In this document: in pieces, positions 46,801 to 59,000 of the stretch
Layout of the letters: each line of letters begins with the position of its first letter
How positions within the stretch are numbered: position 1 is the first letter of the stretch
DNA from: Lingula anatina
Lineage: Eukaryota > Brachiopoda > Lingulata > Lingulida > Lingulidae
Assembly: GCF_001039355.2 (NCBI RefSeq)
Contig: NW_019773559.1
Span: 634,202 to 698,201 of the forward strand
DNA length: 64,000 nt
Reading direction: 5' to 3'
Translations under genes and position numbers: made by a program
Notes under the pieces: model-generated
The model's input: the letters and a program-made list of their open reading frames with translations, nothing else
Databases searched by the model: none
Told to the model about the DNA's origin: nothing

Positions 46801-49800
46801 TGTGTATATGTCTATGGGGAAAGCCATAGAGGCAGGAAAGCTCACAAAAGATACAGTCACACAAATGGTCAAACCTCTATTTTATACAAGGATGAGACTT
46901 GGGGAATTTGACCCACCTCAGATGGTCCCATACAGCAAATATGACTTAAGTTATGTTGAGTCCAGAGAACACAGAGATCTGGCTGTGGAGGCAGCTGCCA
47001 AGTCCTTTGTTTTGTTGAAGAATGCTGGACGTGTATTACCCCTACAAACTGTACTAAAGTCTGTAGCAGTAAGTATTTGTTGAACAACAAGATGCACATT
47101 TGCTGAGAATTTTTAGATGCTGACTGTTTATACACAGACAATAATTGTGATATGTAGAACTCTGTAGTGATATGCAAAGCTGAATATTTTAGTTATATAA
47201 TTCCTTGATATGGCAGTATAAAATGTGTTATAATTTATTAATTGTTTTATGGATCACATTGTGGATAAGCATTACGCTACAAAGTTTGAGTACTTTTCTT
47301 GTCAGATTATAGGCCCAATGGCCAATGCCTCATATCAGATCTATGGAGACTACTCTGCCCCAGTGGACACTCGATACTTCAGGTCCCCACTACAAGGTCT
47401 GACCACCATGGCCCAAAAGGTGAGCGCCTTAAAGTATTGGTTCACCTGTTTGTTTTGTAATTTTTCTGGTTGTTGATTGCAATTTTTTAAAATAAAAAAT
47501 GCACTATAGTTTTTGCCTTAGTTGAGGAATTTGATTGCACGATTTTATTTTGCATTTGTAATCAGCTCTATTTTTTTCATATGAAATTATTTTTCCTTTA
47601 TCTTTTGCAGGTATTCTTTGCCCAAGGATGTGATGACCTCAACCCATGCACAAATTACAACCCAACAGCAGTCATCAATGCTGCAGCACAAAACGTGGAT
47701 GCAGTGGTGATTTGTGCAGGAATAGGTATGGTTCCTTTGATGCTACACCTGAATATGGTTTCATTTCTGTATGGTTCGTGCAAAGTCCCATTTAAACTCG
47801 TAACTATTTTTTTATTAGTTTGATGTATATTTTTTATTAGTTTTATTATGTTTACAAGTTAACTTAATCACTTTTCTATCAAATGATTGAAATTAGGAAT
47901 ATGAAAATATCTAACAGTAAGTTATAGCATAAGAGAGGTTTTATTGCATATATTTATTTAATACATTTGGCCAGGTTTTAATGAATTTGGTATGCCATAT
48001 TTACCTGGAAAATTTTAGGTTGGAATTTAGAATCAGAGGGCAAGGATCGCAGTAGTCTCGAGCTGCCAGGCAACCAATCAAGGCTCATCATGGATGCTGC
48101 TTCTGCAGGTATTTTTTAAATAATGTTACTAATAATAATGTAAAATTGTTTAATTAATTTCCTCTTAACTGATGTGAAAATCAACCAGAATTGGTAGGTG
48201 ACCACAACTAGAGCTTCAAACTCTAAATGACAATTGCTTTGCACAATATGATGTATAGAAATTTATATTTTGTGTATCAAAACTGATCTGTTTTTTATTT
48301 CACTTCTTGTACTCTATATATTGCAGTAGAATTGCCCTTATCTGCTATCCAACCCATCCTGGCAACATGGATTTGCCAATGTGTCAGCATATGTAAGAAT
48401 TACAATTATGATTGGATAGTTATATCTGTATCCTGATATTGCGTTTGGCATTGGTTGATAAACAGGAGATAAATATTCATCTTCCCAGCTAGTGGAAAGC
48501 CAGTGATCCTGTTGCTCTTCAATGCTGGTCCTGTGAATGTGCAATGGGCAAAGGACAGCTCCAAGGTGTCAGCCATTTTGGCTTGCTTCTACCCAGCACA
48601 GGCAGCAGGTGATGCCATTATACAGGTGTTGTGGAACCAAGGGGCTCATGGTAATCCTGCAGCCAGGCTGCCTGCTACATGGCCGGCTAACGATGCACAG
48701 GTGATTGAGAAATATTTCTAAAGGGTTATACAGTAGGGCGTGTAAATTGTTAATGTTGGCTAGTATATTAAAAGAGTGTAATGTTATTAATATTTTATAG
48801 GGTTAATAGAGTAGGTACTGAATTTTTGACCAGATATTTCTAACACTTTCCTCTAATGATTCTNGGTGATAAAAAATTGTTATTTTAACCCCGTTTCAAC
48901 TCACAATTTTGATATTAAAAAAAGTATGACATTAATGGGTTAGTCATCATATCTGCATCATGAATCCAGTAACCATTGCCCAACATAAAATGGGATGATT
49001 ATCACATGAGATAAGCCTTTGGATATCAAAATTGTGAGTTGAAACAGGGTTTAACTAGCAATTACTCTATTACTTCCTTATGTGTGTTAATATTGACGTT
49101 GGATAGAGTGGCTGGGAGTGCTTGCTAATGTACACCTTTTGTTTTGATTAAACTGTAGGAAACTTATGGAGAGGATCCCTATTTCTCTGGTGTGTATTCT
49201 CAAAACTTTGTCCATGGCTTACAAGGACAAGACCCACGCTATGTTCTGGCTAATGCCTGCTGCAAACATTTCGACGTCCACGGTGGACCAGAGAATATAC
49301 CTGTGTCACGCTTTGGGTTTGATGCAAAGGTAAAGGATATATTTATAGTAATAACATTCTCTGATTAATGACCTTTAGGTTATGTTTTTGAAAAAAAATT
49401 AATAGATAATAAGACTTAAAGAACCACATAATTCTCTACTAGTTAATATTTTTGGGCATCTGTTCTTGATTTGAACCAAGGCAGCAAATTTATCAAGAGT
49501 TTTGCCAAGAGTTTGCAACAGAATAGACAGAGGGAAAATTAAATCATTCTTTCAGAAAACAGCTTTTATTATGAAAAGTTGAAAGAAAATAAACAATGCA
49601 CATTACTTGAACTTTATTTGATGGAATGCAATTGACAAAAAAAAGTTTTATGAAAGATAAGAGATGTTAAATCAAGGGGGTAGTATGATTGAATGGCCCT
49701 GAACATGGCATTTTTTTCTTAATTACTGCTATATTATTTTCCTTTTTTTTTTTTTTTTTTTGAATAGGTTTCAGAGAGAGATTTCAGGACAACCTTCCTC

Positions 49801-52800
49801 CCTGCATTCAAGGCTTGTGTTGGTGCAGGCTCTTACAGTGTCATGTGCAGCTACAACAGGTTAAGGTTCTTATACTCATATCCACATTTGATAAAGTGTT
49901 TTTAAATACATATGATTAATCTGTCATGGTTTTAATGTAGATAAGCCTTATAGCAGGAGTAACAGTAATGCAAGATAATAAGAAATTAAAGATGAAAACT
50001 TATTCTGTTTTAGAACCACTACAGGGTGCAATCCTCTCTCTCTCTTGGAGAATCTCTACAATGAATTACATAATTATATACCTACAAATAAAATGGATTA
50101 TGTTTCTAACTAATTGTTTACTAAATTGCATTTTCATTTGACAGACTAAATGGGATTCCTACTTGTGCCAACAAAAAACTGCTTACAGATATATTGAGGA
50201 AAGAATGGAATTTCACAGGATATGTTGTCAGTGATGAAGGTGCAATTGAAAACATAATATCATATCATAAGTATCTTAAAAACCCTGTGGACACTGTAGC
50301 AGCATGTGTCAATGCTGGAACCAATTTAGAACTTTCACCAAATCTCAATGCCACAGCTGTGTATATGTCTATGGGGAAAGCCATAGAGGCAGGAAAGCTC
50401 ACAAAAGATACAGTGACACAAATGGTCAAACCTCTGTTTTATACAAGGATGAGACTTGGGGAATTTGACCCACCTCAGATGGTCCCATACAGCAAATATG
50501 ACTTAAGTTATGTTGAGTCCAGAGAACACAGAGATCTGGCTGTGGAGGCAGCTGCCAAGTCCTTTGTTTTGTTGAAGAATGCTGGACGTGTATTACCCCT
50601 ACAAACTGTACTAAAGTCTGTAGCAGTAAGTATTTGTTAAACAACAAGATGCACATTTGCTGAGAATTTTTAGGTGCCAGACTGTTTATACACAGACAGT
50701 AATTGTGATATGTAGAACTCTGTAGTGATATGTAAAGCTCAGTATTTTAGTTATATAATTCCTTGATATGGCAATATAAAATGTGTTATAATTTATTAAT
50801 TGATTTATGGATTACATTGTGGATAAGCATTACGCTACAAAGTTTGAGTACTTTTCTTGTCAGATTATAGGCCCAATGGCCAATGCCTCATATCAGATCT
50901 ATGGAGACTACTCTGCCCCAGTGGACACTCGATACTTCAGGTCCCCACTACAAGGTCTGACCACCATGGCCCAAAAGGTGAGCACCTTAAAGTATTGGTT
51001 CACCTGTTTGTTTTGTAATTTGTCTGGTTGATGATTGCAATTTTTTAAGATAAAAAATGCACTATAGTTTTTGCCTTAGTTGAGGAATTTGATTGCAAGA
51101 TTTTATTTTGCATTTGTAATCAGCTCTATTTTTTTCATATGAAATTAGTTTTCCATTATCTTTTGCAGGTATTCTTTGCCCAAGGATGTGATGACCTCAA
51201 CCCATGCACAAATTACAACCCAACAGCAGTCATCAATGCTGCAGCACAAAACGTGGATGCAGTGGTGATTTGTGCAGGAATAGGTATGGTTCCTTTGATG
51301 CTTTTACTGTTTTAGACCTGAATATGGTTTCATTTCTGTATGGTTCATGCAAAGTCCCATTTAAACTTGTAACTATTTTTTTATTAGTTTGATGTATATT
51401 TTTTATTAGTTTTATAATGTTTACAAGTTAACTTCATCACTTTTCTATCAAATGATTGAAATTAGGAATATGAAAATATCTAACAGTAAGTTATAGCATA
51501 AGAAAGGTTTTATTGCATATATTTATTTAATACATTTGGCCAGGTTTTAATGAATTTGGTATGCCATATTTACCTGGAAAATTTTAGGTTGGAATTTAGA
51601 AGCAGAGGGCAAGGATCGCAGTAGTCTCGAGCTGCCAGGCAACCAATCAAGGCTCATCATGGATGCTGCTTCTGCAGGTATTTTTTAAATAATGTTACTA
51701 ATAATAATAATGTAAAATTACTAATAATGTAAAATTATTAAATAAATATCCTCTTAACTGCTGTGAAAATCAACCAGAATTGGTAGGTGACCACAGCTAT
51801 AACTTCAAACTCTAAATGACAATTGCTTTGCACAATATGATGTATAGAAATTTAAATATTTGTATATCAAAACTGATCTGTTTTTTATTTCACTTACAGC
51901 ACTTAATTTTTAGGATACAGTGTTTTTTTAAGACTTCAGAAATGGCAGATGTGGGGGGGGGGCAATAGCTTCTCAGGTAACCCTTCTCCCTTTTAAAAAC
52001 AGTATAACAAGCAAAACTAGACAAAAACAAATGATTTTCCATTCTTGTACTCTATATATTGTAGTAGAATTGCCCTTATCTGCTATTTTACATTTACCTC
52101 ATTTCTTTCAGCAAATGTGTCATTGTTCCCCCCCCCCCCCCAATGCCCCTATCCAACCCATCCTGGCAACATGGATTTGCTAATGTGTCAGCATATGTAA
52201 GAATTACAATTATGATTTGAATAGATATATCTGTATCCTGATATTGAGTTTGGCATTGGTTGATAAACAGGAGATAAATATTCATCTTCCCAGCTAGTGG
52301 AAAGCCAGTGATCCTGTTGCTCTTCAATGCTGGTCCTGTGAATGTGCAATGGGCAAAGGAGAGCTCCAAGGTGTCAGCCATTTTGGCTTGCTTCTACCCA
52401 GCACAGGCAGCAGGTGATGCCATTATACAGGTGTTGTGGAACCAAGGGGCTCATGGTAATCCTGCAGCCAGGCTGCCTGCTACGTGGCCGGCTAACGATG
52501 CACAGGTGATTGAGAAATATTTCTAAAGGGTTATACAGTAGGGCGTGTAAATTGTTAATGTTGGCTAGTATATTAAAAGAGTGTAATGTTATTAATATTT
52601 TATAGGGTTAATAGAGTAGATACTGAATTTTTGACCAGATATTTCTAACACTTTCCTCTAATGATCCTATGAAACTATAAAAAATAATGCTCAGTAGTTT
52701 ACTTGTGATTTAAGAATGTTTTTAATATTCAGGTACCACCGATAACAAATTATACAATGATAGGGCGCACATACAGGTACTGGATTGGGCCAGGTGACCC

Positions 52801-54116
52801 TCTCTTCCCTTATGGCTATGGTCTCTCTTATACAGAGTTCATGTACTCAGACCTGATTGTGCCAGTGACTGTGAGAGCTGGAAATAATGCCACTATTGCT
52901 GTCAATGTGACAAATATTGGAAGTTTACCAGGAGATGAGGTAAATGATGTTCATATGTTCTTGATGTTGGAAAATACCAAGGACAATTTGAAAGATATGT
53001 CTATGTATATTTATTTAAATTGAAATGGAACTTTTGTTATTGTCAACCTTGTGCATATTTCAAGCATATGAATTTAAAGGAAGTGACTAGTGTGTGCAGT
53101 GACAGCCTTAAACTTCATATGTAATGAGCATTTAGGTAAAATTACTTAAACCTATTCTGATGATAATGACTATTGCCAAGAATACCAGAAATATATTGGA
53201 AATACCTTCTTGCAGTCACATATTTCTGTATAGAAAAAAGGTAAGATAGGTAAAAGCTGGGACCCACCAGGTGGGTCCTGGTTATTTTTCTGTCAGGTAG
53301 GTCCCAGGTAAAAGGAAACTGAGAAATTGGAATGAATATGTCAAAGAAATGACTTCACTTTTGGTTAAAAGCAATATTGATGGAAATTCCAGGTTATTCA
53401 AATATACATAATGTGGATGGATTCCAAGGTCGTTGTCCCCAGATATCAGTTAGCTGGCTTTGCTAGAGTCAATATACAAAAGGGCCAGACAGTCACACAC
53501 AAGTTTGTCATCACAGCAGAACAAATGGCAGTGTGGGAGGACAATAAGGGATTTGTAGTTGAACCAGGTAATGAATATTTGCGTAGTTGAACCAGGTAAT
53601 GGATATTTGCGCACAGATTTTCCCCGAGTGGTCTATTCATGTCAGATCAATGGTAGCAGACATTATCCATAGGAATATGATGGAGTTTTTCTTCATTGTC
53701 ATAATTTAACTTTTCTTTTCAACACATAATTTGATAGCATTGTATAAAGGTATAGGTAGCCAAGGGACTTGCTTCACTTGGAATTATCTCAGATTATTCT
53801 ATTGATGAAAAAAAAACATTTTTACATAATAACAGTAATGGATGGTACACAAAAGTAGCTAATGATGTTCTCATGTAACTTACATCTTCATACTGACTCT
53901 TTTTCACAGATGTATTTTAATGATAGACTGACCCCTGGGGAAGTGGTAGAATAGGGATAGGGAGTTTGATTATTTATTTTCAAACAATTTTCAGTGTTTA
54001 ACAAGAAAAATTTTTGTCTTCCAGGTCGAATTAAGGTGTATGCAGGGGGTCAGCAACCTAACCAGTTCACACATGCTCCATCCAATGTCTTAGAGGCCAT
54101 GTTTACTATTGTTTAA
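43832..54116 (+). CDS. Secreted GH3 glycosidase (beta-xylosidase-like), exons 3-9 duplicated in assembly
   Basis: Glycoside hydrolase family 3 enzyme, probably an exported exo-glycosidase acting on plant or algal polysaccharide. Signal peptide MAVARRVLVAVLVTFHFYASF; then N-terminal GH3 domain with RLGIAPHQWNNECLRGV, NQETYGEDPY, ACCKHFDVHGG and the nucleophile motif GYVVSDEGAI (D277 in single-copy numbering). The GH3 C-terminal domain (VDAVVICAGI, PVILLLFNAGPVNVQW) and a fibronectin-III-like end (DPLFPYGYGLSYTEF, GDEVIQIYIMW) follow. Exons: 43832-44148, 44707-44866, 45425-45595, 46036-46127, 46588-47068, 47306-47419, 47611-47725, 48019-48108, 48489-48700, then 52733-52939, 53393-53567, 54025-54116: 741 residues, normal for GH3. 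Exons 3-9 appear again at 49159-49329, 49768-49859, 50145-50625, 50864-50977, 51169-51283, 51588-51677, 52294-52505. AATAAA near 54604 and 54803. Confidence 0.9.
45153..45318. mobile_element. ~165-bp inverted-repeat element at the copy 1 start
   Basis: AACCCCGTTTCAACTCACAA...TTTTGATAT recurs inverted as ATATCAAAATTGTGAGTTGA...AACAGGGTTT; a second copy is at about 48887-49052 in copy 2. Located in GH3 intron 2. Confidence 0.8.
46336..46503. mobile_element. 168-bp hAT-like MITE, present in copy 1 only
   Basis: Ends CAGGGGCGGATCCAG / AAATCCGCCCCTG with a 6-bp duplication ATGAAT on each side (46330-46335, 46504-46509). The matching place in copy 2 (50061-50066) has a single ATGAAT, which is the empty site. 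Confidence 0.93.
48864..48864. other. Single N at the copy 1 / copy 2 junction
   Basis: One N lies precisely where copy 1 stops and copy 2 begins. This is the mark of two contigs with redundant ends being abutted, rather than of a biological tandem duplication. Confidence 0.95.
48865..52668. repeat. GH3 duplication, copy 2
   Basis: Begins with the same GGTGATAAAAAATTGTTATT and continues past the copy 1 end (ATGATCCTATG) into unique 3' exons. The 148-residue stretch of exon 5 from 50194 translates identically to copy 1 (from 46637). The exon 4 donor is GTTAAG here but GTAAAG in copy 1. Confidence 0.95.
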
Positions 54117-55252
54117 CTGCAAATTTAAAACTCATGCCAAAGCAGTGCCATACAGTGTCAATAGTCTGAGGTCGCCCTGCATGTCAGGTGTACCGGCTTG
54201 CCTTTTTACATAGTACTTTTGTAAATGCTATTTACCAATCTTTTGTCTAGGGACTGGATACCAGGATGATCTTGTCTGTCTGATAGAAATCATGCAAGAA
54301 TTATGATATAATTCAGCTCAGAAGGAGTAACGCTGTTGTTAATTGACCGAACATTCTTAATAGAAATGTCAAATTGGTGAAAATAGAATGTATATTTTAA
54401 TAGTGGGATGTTTTTTATCAAACTTTTTTCATGAAGTTGTTATCTATACGTAACATTTTGCATTCAGATGTGATATTGAGCTTGAAACATTCCTGATTCT
54501 TCAGCAAAATCTCTCTGAAGTGATGTTTTCTGATTGAAAATTAGATTCTTTTTATATTCAAATGCATTCTTGTATTTGTACATACCTGTGTGATTGTAAA
54601 TGAAATAAATGGAAATGGAGTAAAAAGGACTTTAAGATTAAATTTTTATGACATTTTAAGCTATTCTATAAGCAGAATTTTGACACTGCAATTAAACTTT
54701 GTCAGGTTTGTTAAATTATTTCATCATGACTAATGTTAGATTTTTAAAAGAGATTTTTCGTTTGTCCTGTGAGTCAAGTTACACAGTTATCTTTACATAA
54801 ACAATAAAGCATTTTATGACTGTGTTTAAACTAAAAAATTATTATTATCTAATTTGGAAATAAAATAATTCACAAATTGAAAAACATTCATTACCTGTAT
54901 TAGCATCAAACTTAACTTGCCATGCGTGTTAAAGCGTACGATCATTTAAATATTAGGTACTTGTACGCTGTTTATAGGTCTGATTACCTACATTGCCTTT
55001 AGAACTCTTTGGCGTCTTTTGTCTGCATGAATAGGAGTGTAATCTAAAGGCTTATTCCCAATGAAACCATTGTTCTACGTACATCAATCCTACTCTGCAT
55101 GGACTCTCGCTGAGTGCAATCAGATGAACATGTCTGACATTGAGTAGAATTAAAAAAAGCTCGTGATTTATCTAGGATGTTGGAAACAAGCAGGTGTGTT
55201 CATCTGTTTGCATTCAGCCAAAGTCCCTGCAGAGAAGGATAGTTTCATTAAG

Positions 55253-55424
55253 CAGGGGTGGATCCAGAGATATTTTCTGACAGGCTTCCAAATTATCTTT
55301 ATTGATCCATTCTCCATTTTTGACCGACTTCCGACAGAAAAAAAAAACTAGATACCCATCAATGTAAACTTGAAAATCTGACCGTCTTCCGGAAGACCCA
55401 AAAGACGACCTAAATCTGCCCCTG
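55253..55424. mobile_element. ~172-bp hAT-like MITE, same family as 46336
   Basis: CAGGGGTGGATCCAGAG at the left, AAATCTGCCCCTG at the right, and nearly the same interior (CTTGAAAATCTGACCGTCTT, CCGGAAGACCCA). No clear target duplication. Confidence 0.88.
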
Positions 55425-55455
55425 ACGCATTTACAACAAGTTGATCCATGGACTA

Positions 55456-55870
55456 AAAGGCCGCATTCAGAACAGTGGACTAACTAGTCCGCGGGTCAAA
55501 AATGGCGACCCACTAAAAAGCTTGCCGTCTCATCCGCTACTAGACTCTGCATAGATTCCCCGTGGGGAAGTATTCAAGTGGATCGGCCATATTTGACCCT
55601 CAGACTAGTTAGTCCCCTGGTCTGAATGGGGCCTAACAAATATGCAGTTCAAATATGGCTGACCCGCTAAAAGCAATGCTGATTAACCCCCTGATTATCT
55701 CCCCGCTTCCACACCTGCTGTCCCTGCAGGGACCTGGCAATTGAACCTCAGAACCAAGATTTAATCCTTCTATGGCGCTTGTGAAGGCGGGGAGACCAGC
55801 AGGGTTTCTTTTAAGTAGGGTCCATGGATCAGTTAGTCTGATGATCATCTGCTCTGAATGCGCCCTTATA
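55456..55870. mobile_element. Nested or adjacent Harbinger-like MITEs
   Basis: GGCCGCATTCAGAACAG...GGACTAACTAGTC at 55456 pairs with GACTAGTTAGTC...CTGGTCTGAATGGGGCCTA at about 55601-55635. A second unit follows to about 55868, ending CTGCTCTGAATGCGCCCTTA, with CCCCGCTTCCAC...GGCGGGGAGACC words like those of the 2281 element. Whether one is nested in the other is unclear. Confidence 0.65.
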
Positions 55871-56240
55871 AGAAAACCATTCAAGATGAGTTATTATTGT
55901 TTATGCAAGTTTCAATGGATATGAATAAACATTACAAATTATTATTTTTTCTTTTGAGCTCTAAAATTATCTCAGGGTTTGAAAAAAAATTAGTTTCACA
56001 TTTTCTATGATAACAGTTTATAAAAAATTTGGGTGACTTTTTTTATTTTATTTTTATTCTATTTATTTATTTATTTATTTATTTATTTTTGACACACTTT
56101 GTATTTATTGTGGAGACGAATTTACAAATAAAGTACCGTTGTACCACCTTTTTTATAAATAAGATTCAATAAAACGACATAAAATAGATAATAAAAAGGA
56201 CTGTAAAATATAACGAAGTGACGTTTGTATGCACACAATG

Positions 56241-56932
56241 TTAACTTGTTGAAAAACTGAATTGTATTTCAATTGCCGGTGCTCTTACCAGATAAGGGAT
56301 TGAAAGGGCTTTATAGTTATTTTTCATATATCCAATGACAACAGATTCGGTATTAAACCCGATAGGTCGAATCTTCATTGCGGTTCTTTTTAAAGAATGG
56401 TAGTAACCTTTAAATGAGTGCCAGTTAATACCATCAGCGTATGATGTATGTGGACCAAGGTGGTACAAACCATTAAGATTGGACACGTGACAGACTACAT
56501 ACCACTAGGCACCTTTGTAATGTTTTGCACAATTTTCACTACTTTGATTGTCATTATCCTTGTCTTTTGTGGTGAACGGATACCCATTATGATAAGAAAG
56601 AGAGTCACCTGAAAAATAACAATGAAGAACTGATTCTGCGTATTGTGCTTGGGCCTTACTTTTCATCTTGATTTTTTAAAACTCTTTTAGACAGCTGGTT
56701 ATATCTATTTCTTAAAAGGTGCACATTTTTAGGAATAAGTTTGTGACTTCATGTACACGAGGGTTACCTGCATTGCCTGTGTATGCGCCCAGTTTCAGTT
56801 TGTAGTTAGTCTTTTCCGATTCAATGGCAAAGAAGTTATAGAGGGCATAGGTTTTGTTTCCCGTCACATCTTCCATGTCCACACGTAGCTCATAACGTCG
56901 ATCATTGGTCATAAGGTATACGAGGTCATTCC
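56241..56932 (-). pseudogene. Fibrinogen-related domain (FReD) fragment with premature stop
   Basis: FReD proteins (ficolins, FREPs, tenascin-type) are secreted lectin-like proteins. Exon 56932-56768 encodes NDLVYLMTNDRRYELRVDME and continues to LKLGAYTGNAG, the FReD middle. Exon 56608-56241 joins in frame with GDSLSYHNGYPFTTKDKDND (the calcium site), then NCAKHYKGA, an in-frame TAG at 56507-56505 where the family has a tryptophan (GAWWYNSCH), then [20 protein letters not shown] and the C-terminal TAMKIRP. The TAG is one base from TGG. No upstream exon (collagen, signal peptide, or first half of the FReD) is found; the SLC27A fragment lies there on the other strand. Most likely a decayed gene fragment; a sequencing error at the stop cannot be excluded. 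Confidence 0.8.
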
Positions 56933-56987
56933 CTACAACACAAACACGACATTGATAACAATTTGGATAAATAATTGAGCTGACATA

Positions 56988-56989
<2 letters not shown>

Positions 56990-57045
<56 letters not shown>
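56990..57045. repeat. (TA)n microsatellite
   Basis: Uninterrupted TA units, about 27. Confidence 0.97.
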
Positions 57046-57047
<2 letters not shown>

Positions 57048-57816
57048 TGTAATGTGTTTAGAAAAACTGTACCCGTAAATCCAATGTTGAAATTGAGCTT
57101 TGTGCCATTTTCTTGGTATTCAAAATGAGAATTTAGTTTCAATGAAAATTATATTTCTTGTGTAGCACTTTTGTAACATACGTTTCAGTGCAATTTGCAA
57201 CTAAAAGCGCTTTACAAATAAAAATTCTAAAAAAATTTAAATGATTTTTGCAAAGATGTTCTATATACAAGTCAAATAAAAATATTCTTTCGAATAATTA
57301 TTGGAAGACACTTTTGTCTTCACAAAAATCGCACAGAGGGAATTACGGAAAACGCCCCCCAGAATTTTCGCCACCTGCAGAAGGCCACAGAGTCTTCCTC
57401 CAGTGGGGAAGAAATTCCTCATCATATTCGCCAAGGCATTACATTGATCGACCCTTTAAGTTATGTGTATACATCCGGAATAACTGGTAGGAGATTATGC
57501 GGCTTTTAAATAAAAAGTTACCGGAGTTTGGTTTCGGTCAGTGAGAATACCCATCCATTGCTTGGATCGGACGGTTACTGAAATTGACTTGTAAATGAAG
57601 TTTTGAACTCAAGATACAATATCTATCTATAATTTGGAATTAATATACAAGACATAGTCAGGAATACACATTTTCAAATAAAACCTATTTTTTCTTAGTC
57701 CTACAGGTCTTCCAAAACCGGCCATTATAACTCACCTGCGTTATATCCGAGGCGCTTTCCTGATGGCTGTTCCCACGTTAGGTCGACACGTTGTGCGTTG
57801 CTTCATTGGAAACGGC

Positions 57817-57974
57817 TACCCTCTACCAGGGCGACTGATAGATTTTTTTACAGATATTCACAAATATGTCTCTAGATGGTCATTTTGGTTCAAACTCAGT
57901 TTGAACTAAAATGACCATCTATCTATCTAGAGACATATCTGTGAAAAATCTATCAGTCGCCCTGGTAGAGGGTA
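57817..57974. mobile_element. 158-bp foldback MITE inserted in an SLC27A exon, 9-bp target duplication
   Basis: Perfect 31-bp terminal inverted repeats start TACCCTCTACCAGGGCGACT and continue GATAGATTTTT; the interior is also largely palindromic. The exon sequence GGAAACGGC is present on both sides (57808-57816 and 57975-57983). Nine-base duplications are typical of Mutator-type elements; the family is not otherwise identified. Confidence 0.95.
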
Positions 57975-58379
57975 GGAAACGGCCTGCGGTCTGATATATG
58001 GTTGAAGTTCCAGAGCCGATTCAAAGTGGACCACATGGTGGAGTTTTACGCTTCAACAGAGGGGAATTGCTGGTTTTCTAATACGTACAACAAACCGCTC
58101 TCGTGCGGGCGACTGTCACCCTTTTTGGTATATTTATATCTTTTCAACAACCTTTTTAACGGCACATTGCAATATCATCACCTCTATCACAATTGCTTTG
58201 GTAGATGGGTCTTTTTTCTCTATAATTTAAAGTAAAATTGTTCTCGTTTTAAATTTAATATTTGCGGTGCAAGTACATTACGGTGTACAGTGTAACACAA
58301 TAAGTTGGTATTTTTATCAATATTACTACATAACTTATCGCTTCTGAACTTATTTATTTTTTCTTTAAATTTTGAGTAA

Positions 58380-59000
58380 AGTCCAGATAACATTTGCCAC
58401 GAGTGCCGTACGATAAAATCGTATACGTTTTCCGTACGATTATTTTGGGCACCGTAAGTAGCTACGGTCTACGGCAAAAACGTTTATATTACGTGCGGGT
58501 GTTGTGCCATTTCTCCGACATGACTTTGAGGTTACGTAGGAAAAACCCGGTTGTCGGTAGAAAGGTGATCGCACAGGACCCTTTCAGTCTCAGTACAGTT
58601 ACCGGACGCCTTCTGTGCGGCTTTCTTGAAGATCGACATGTTATAGATACAGCCCCCTACGGTTTTAAGCACCAATGTGGTCAGAGTAAGGAAACGCACA
58701 ATTTCAAATCTATACAAGTGAATTATTTGAAAGTTTAAAGATCTTTACTATTGTAATATTGTAAGCCACCAAAGATGGAAGGTAAAGAGACCAATAACAG
58801 GTTTAACCATTATCACGATCACCGCAAGATCACCGAACAATGTGCGTTCGGGAACTGTGCGATGCCATCTACTATAATGCTACGGTCTACGGGCCTACGA
58901 TTTTTAAAAACTTTCAGAAATCGCAGAGGCTACGGAGGCCGTGAATCCGTACGATTTCGCAAGGCCAACGCACAGACGCCACACGAAAAGGGATACGGGT
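58380..59000. repeat. Repeat-like segment with CCGTACGAT / CTACGGTCTACGG words
   Basis: Inside the SLC27A intron, GC-richer than its surroundings. GCCGTACGATAAAATCGTA near 58404, CCGTACGATTTCG near 58949, and the word CTACGGTCTACGG twice (58462, 58879). It looks like part of an unclassified mobile element; boundaries are not defined. Confidence 0.35.

Larger units (their letters stand above)
45131..48863. repeat. GH3 duplication, copy 1
   Basis: Starts at GGTGATAAAAAATTGTTATT and ends exactly at the single N (48864). It covers GH3 exons 3-9 with introns. It differs from copy 2 by scattered substitutions, small indels, a 168-bp MITE present only here (46336-46503), and two stretches present only in copy 2 (within 51900-52150). 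Coding sequence is almost unchanged. Confidence 0.95.
54117..56240. other. GH3 3' UTR and MITE-rich intergenic region
   Basis: GH3 3' UTR with AATAAA near 54604 and 54803. From 55250 to 55870 it is almost entirely short transposons (listed separately). A TTTA/ATTT microsatellite lies at 56040-56090. No gene found. Confidence 0.75.

Noticed and set aside
45425-52505. A genuine double-catalytic-domain GH3 protein
   Set aside because: Phases allow it, but the single N at the exact junction and allele-like divergence favour an assembly artifact. Kept only as a testable alternative.
56933-57142. Possible additional FReD exon on the minus strand (KLNSHFEYQENGTKLNFNIG)
   Set aside because: Does not resemble the FReD segment expected upstream of NDLVYLMTND and its donor phase does not fit.
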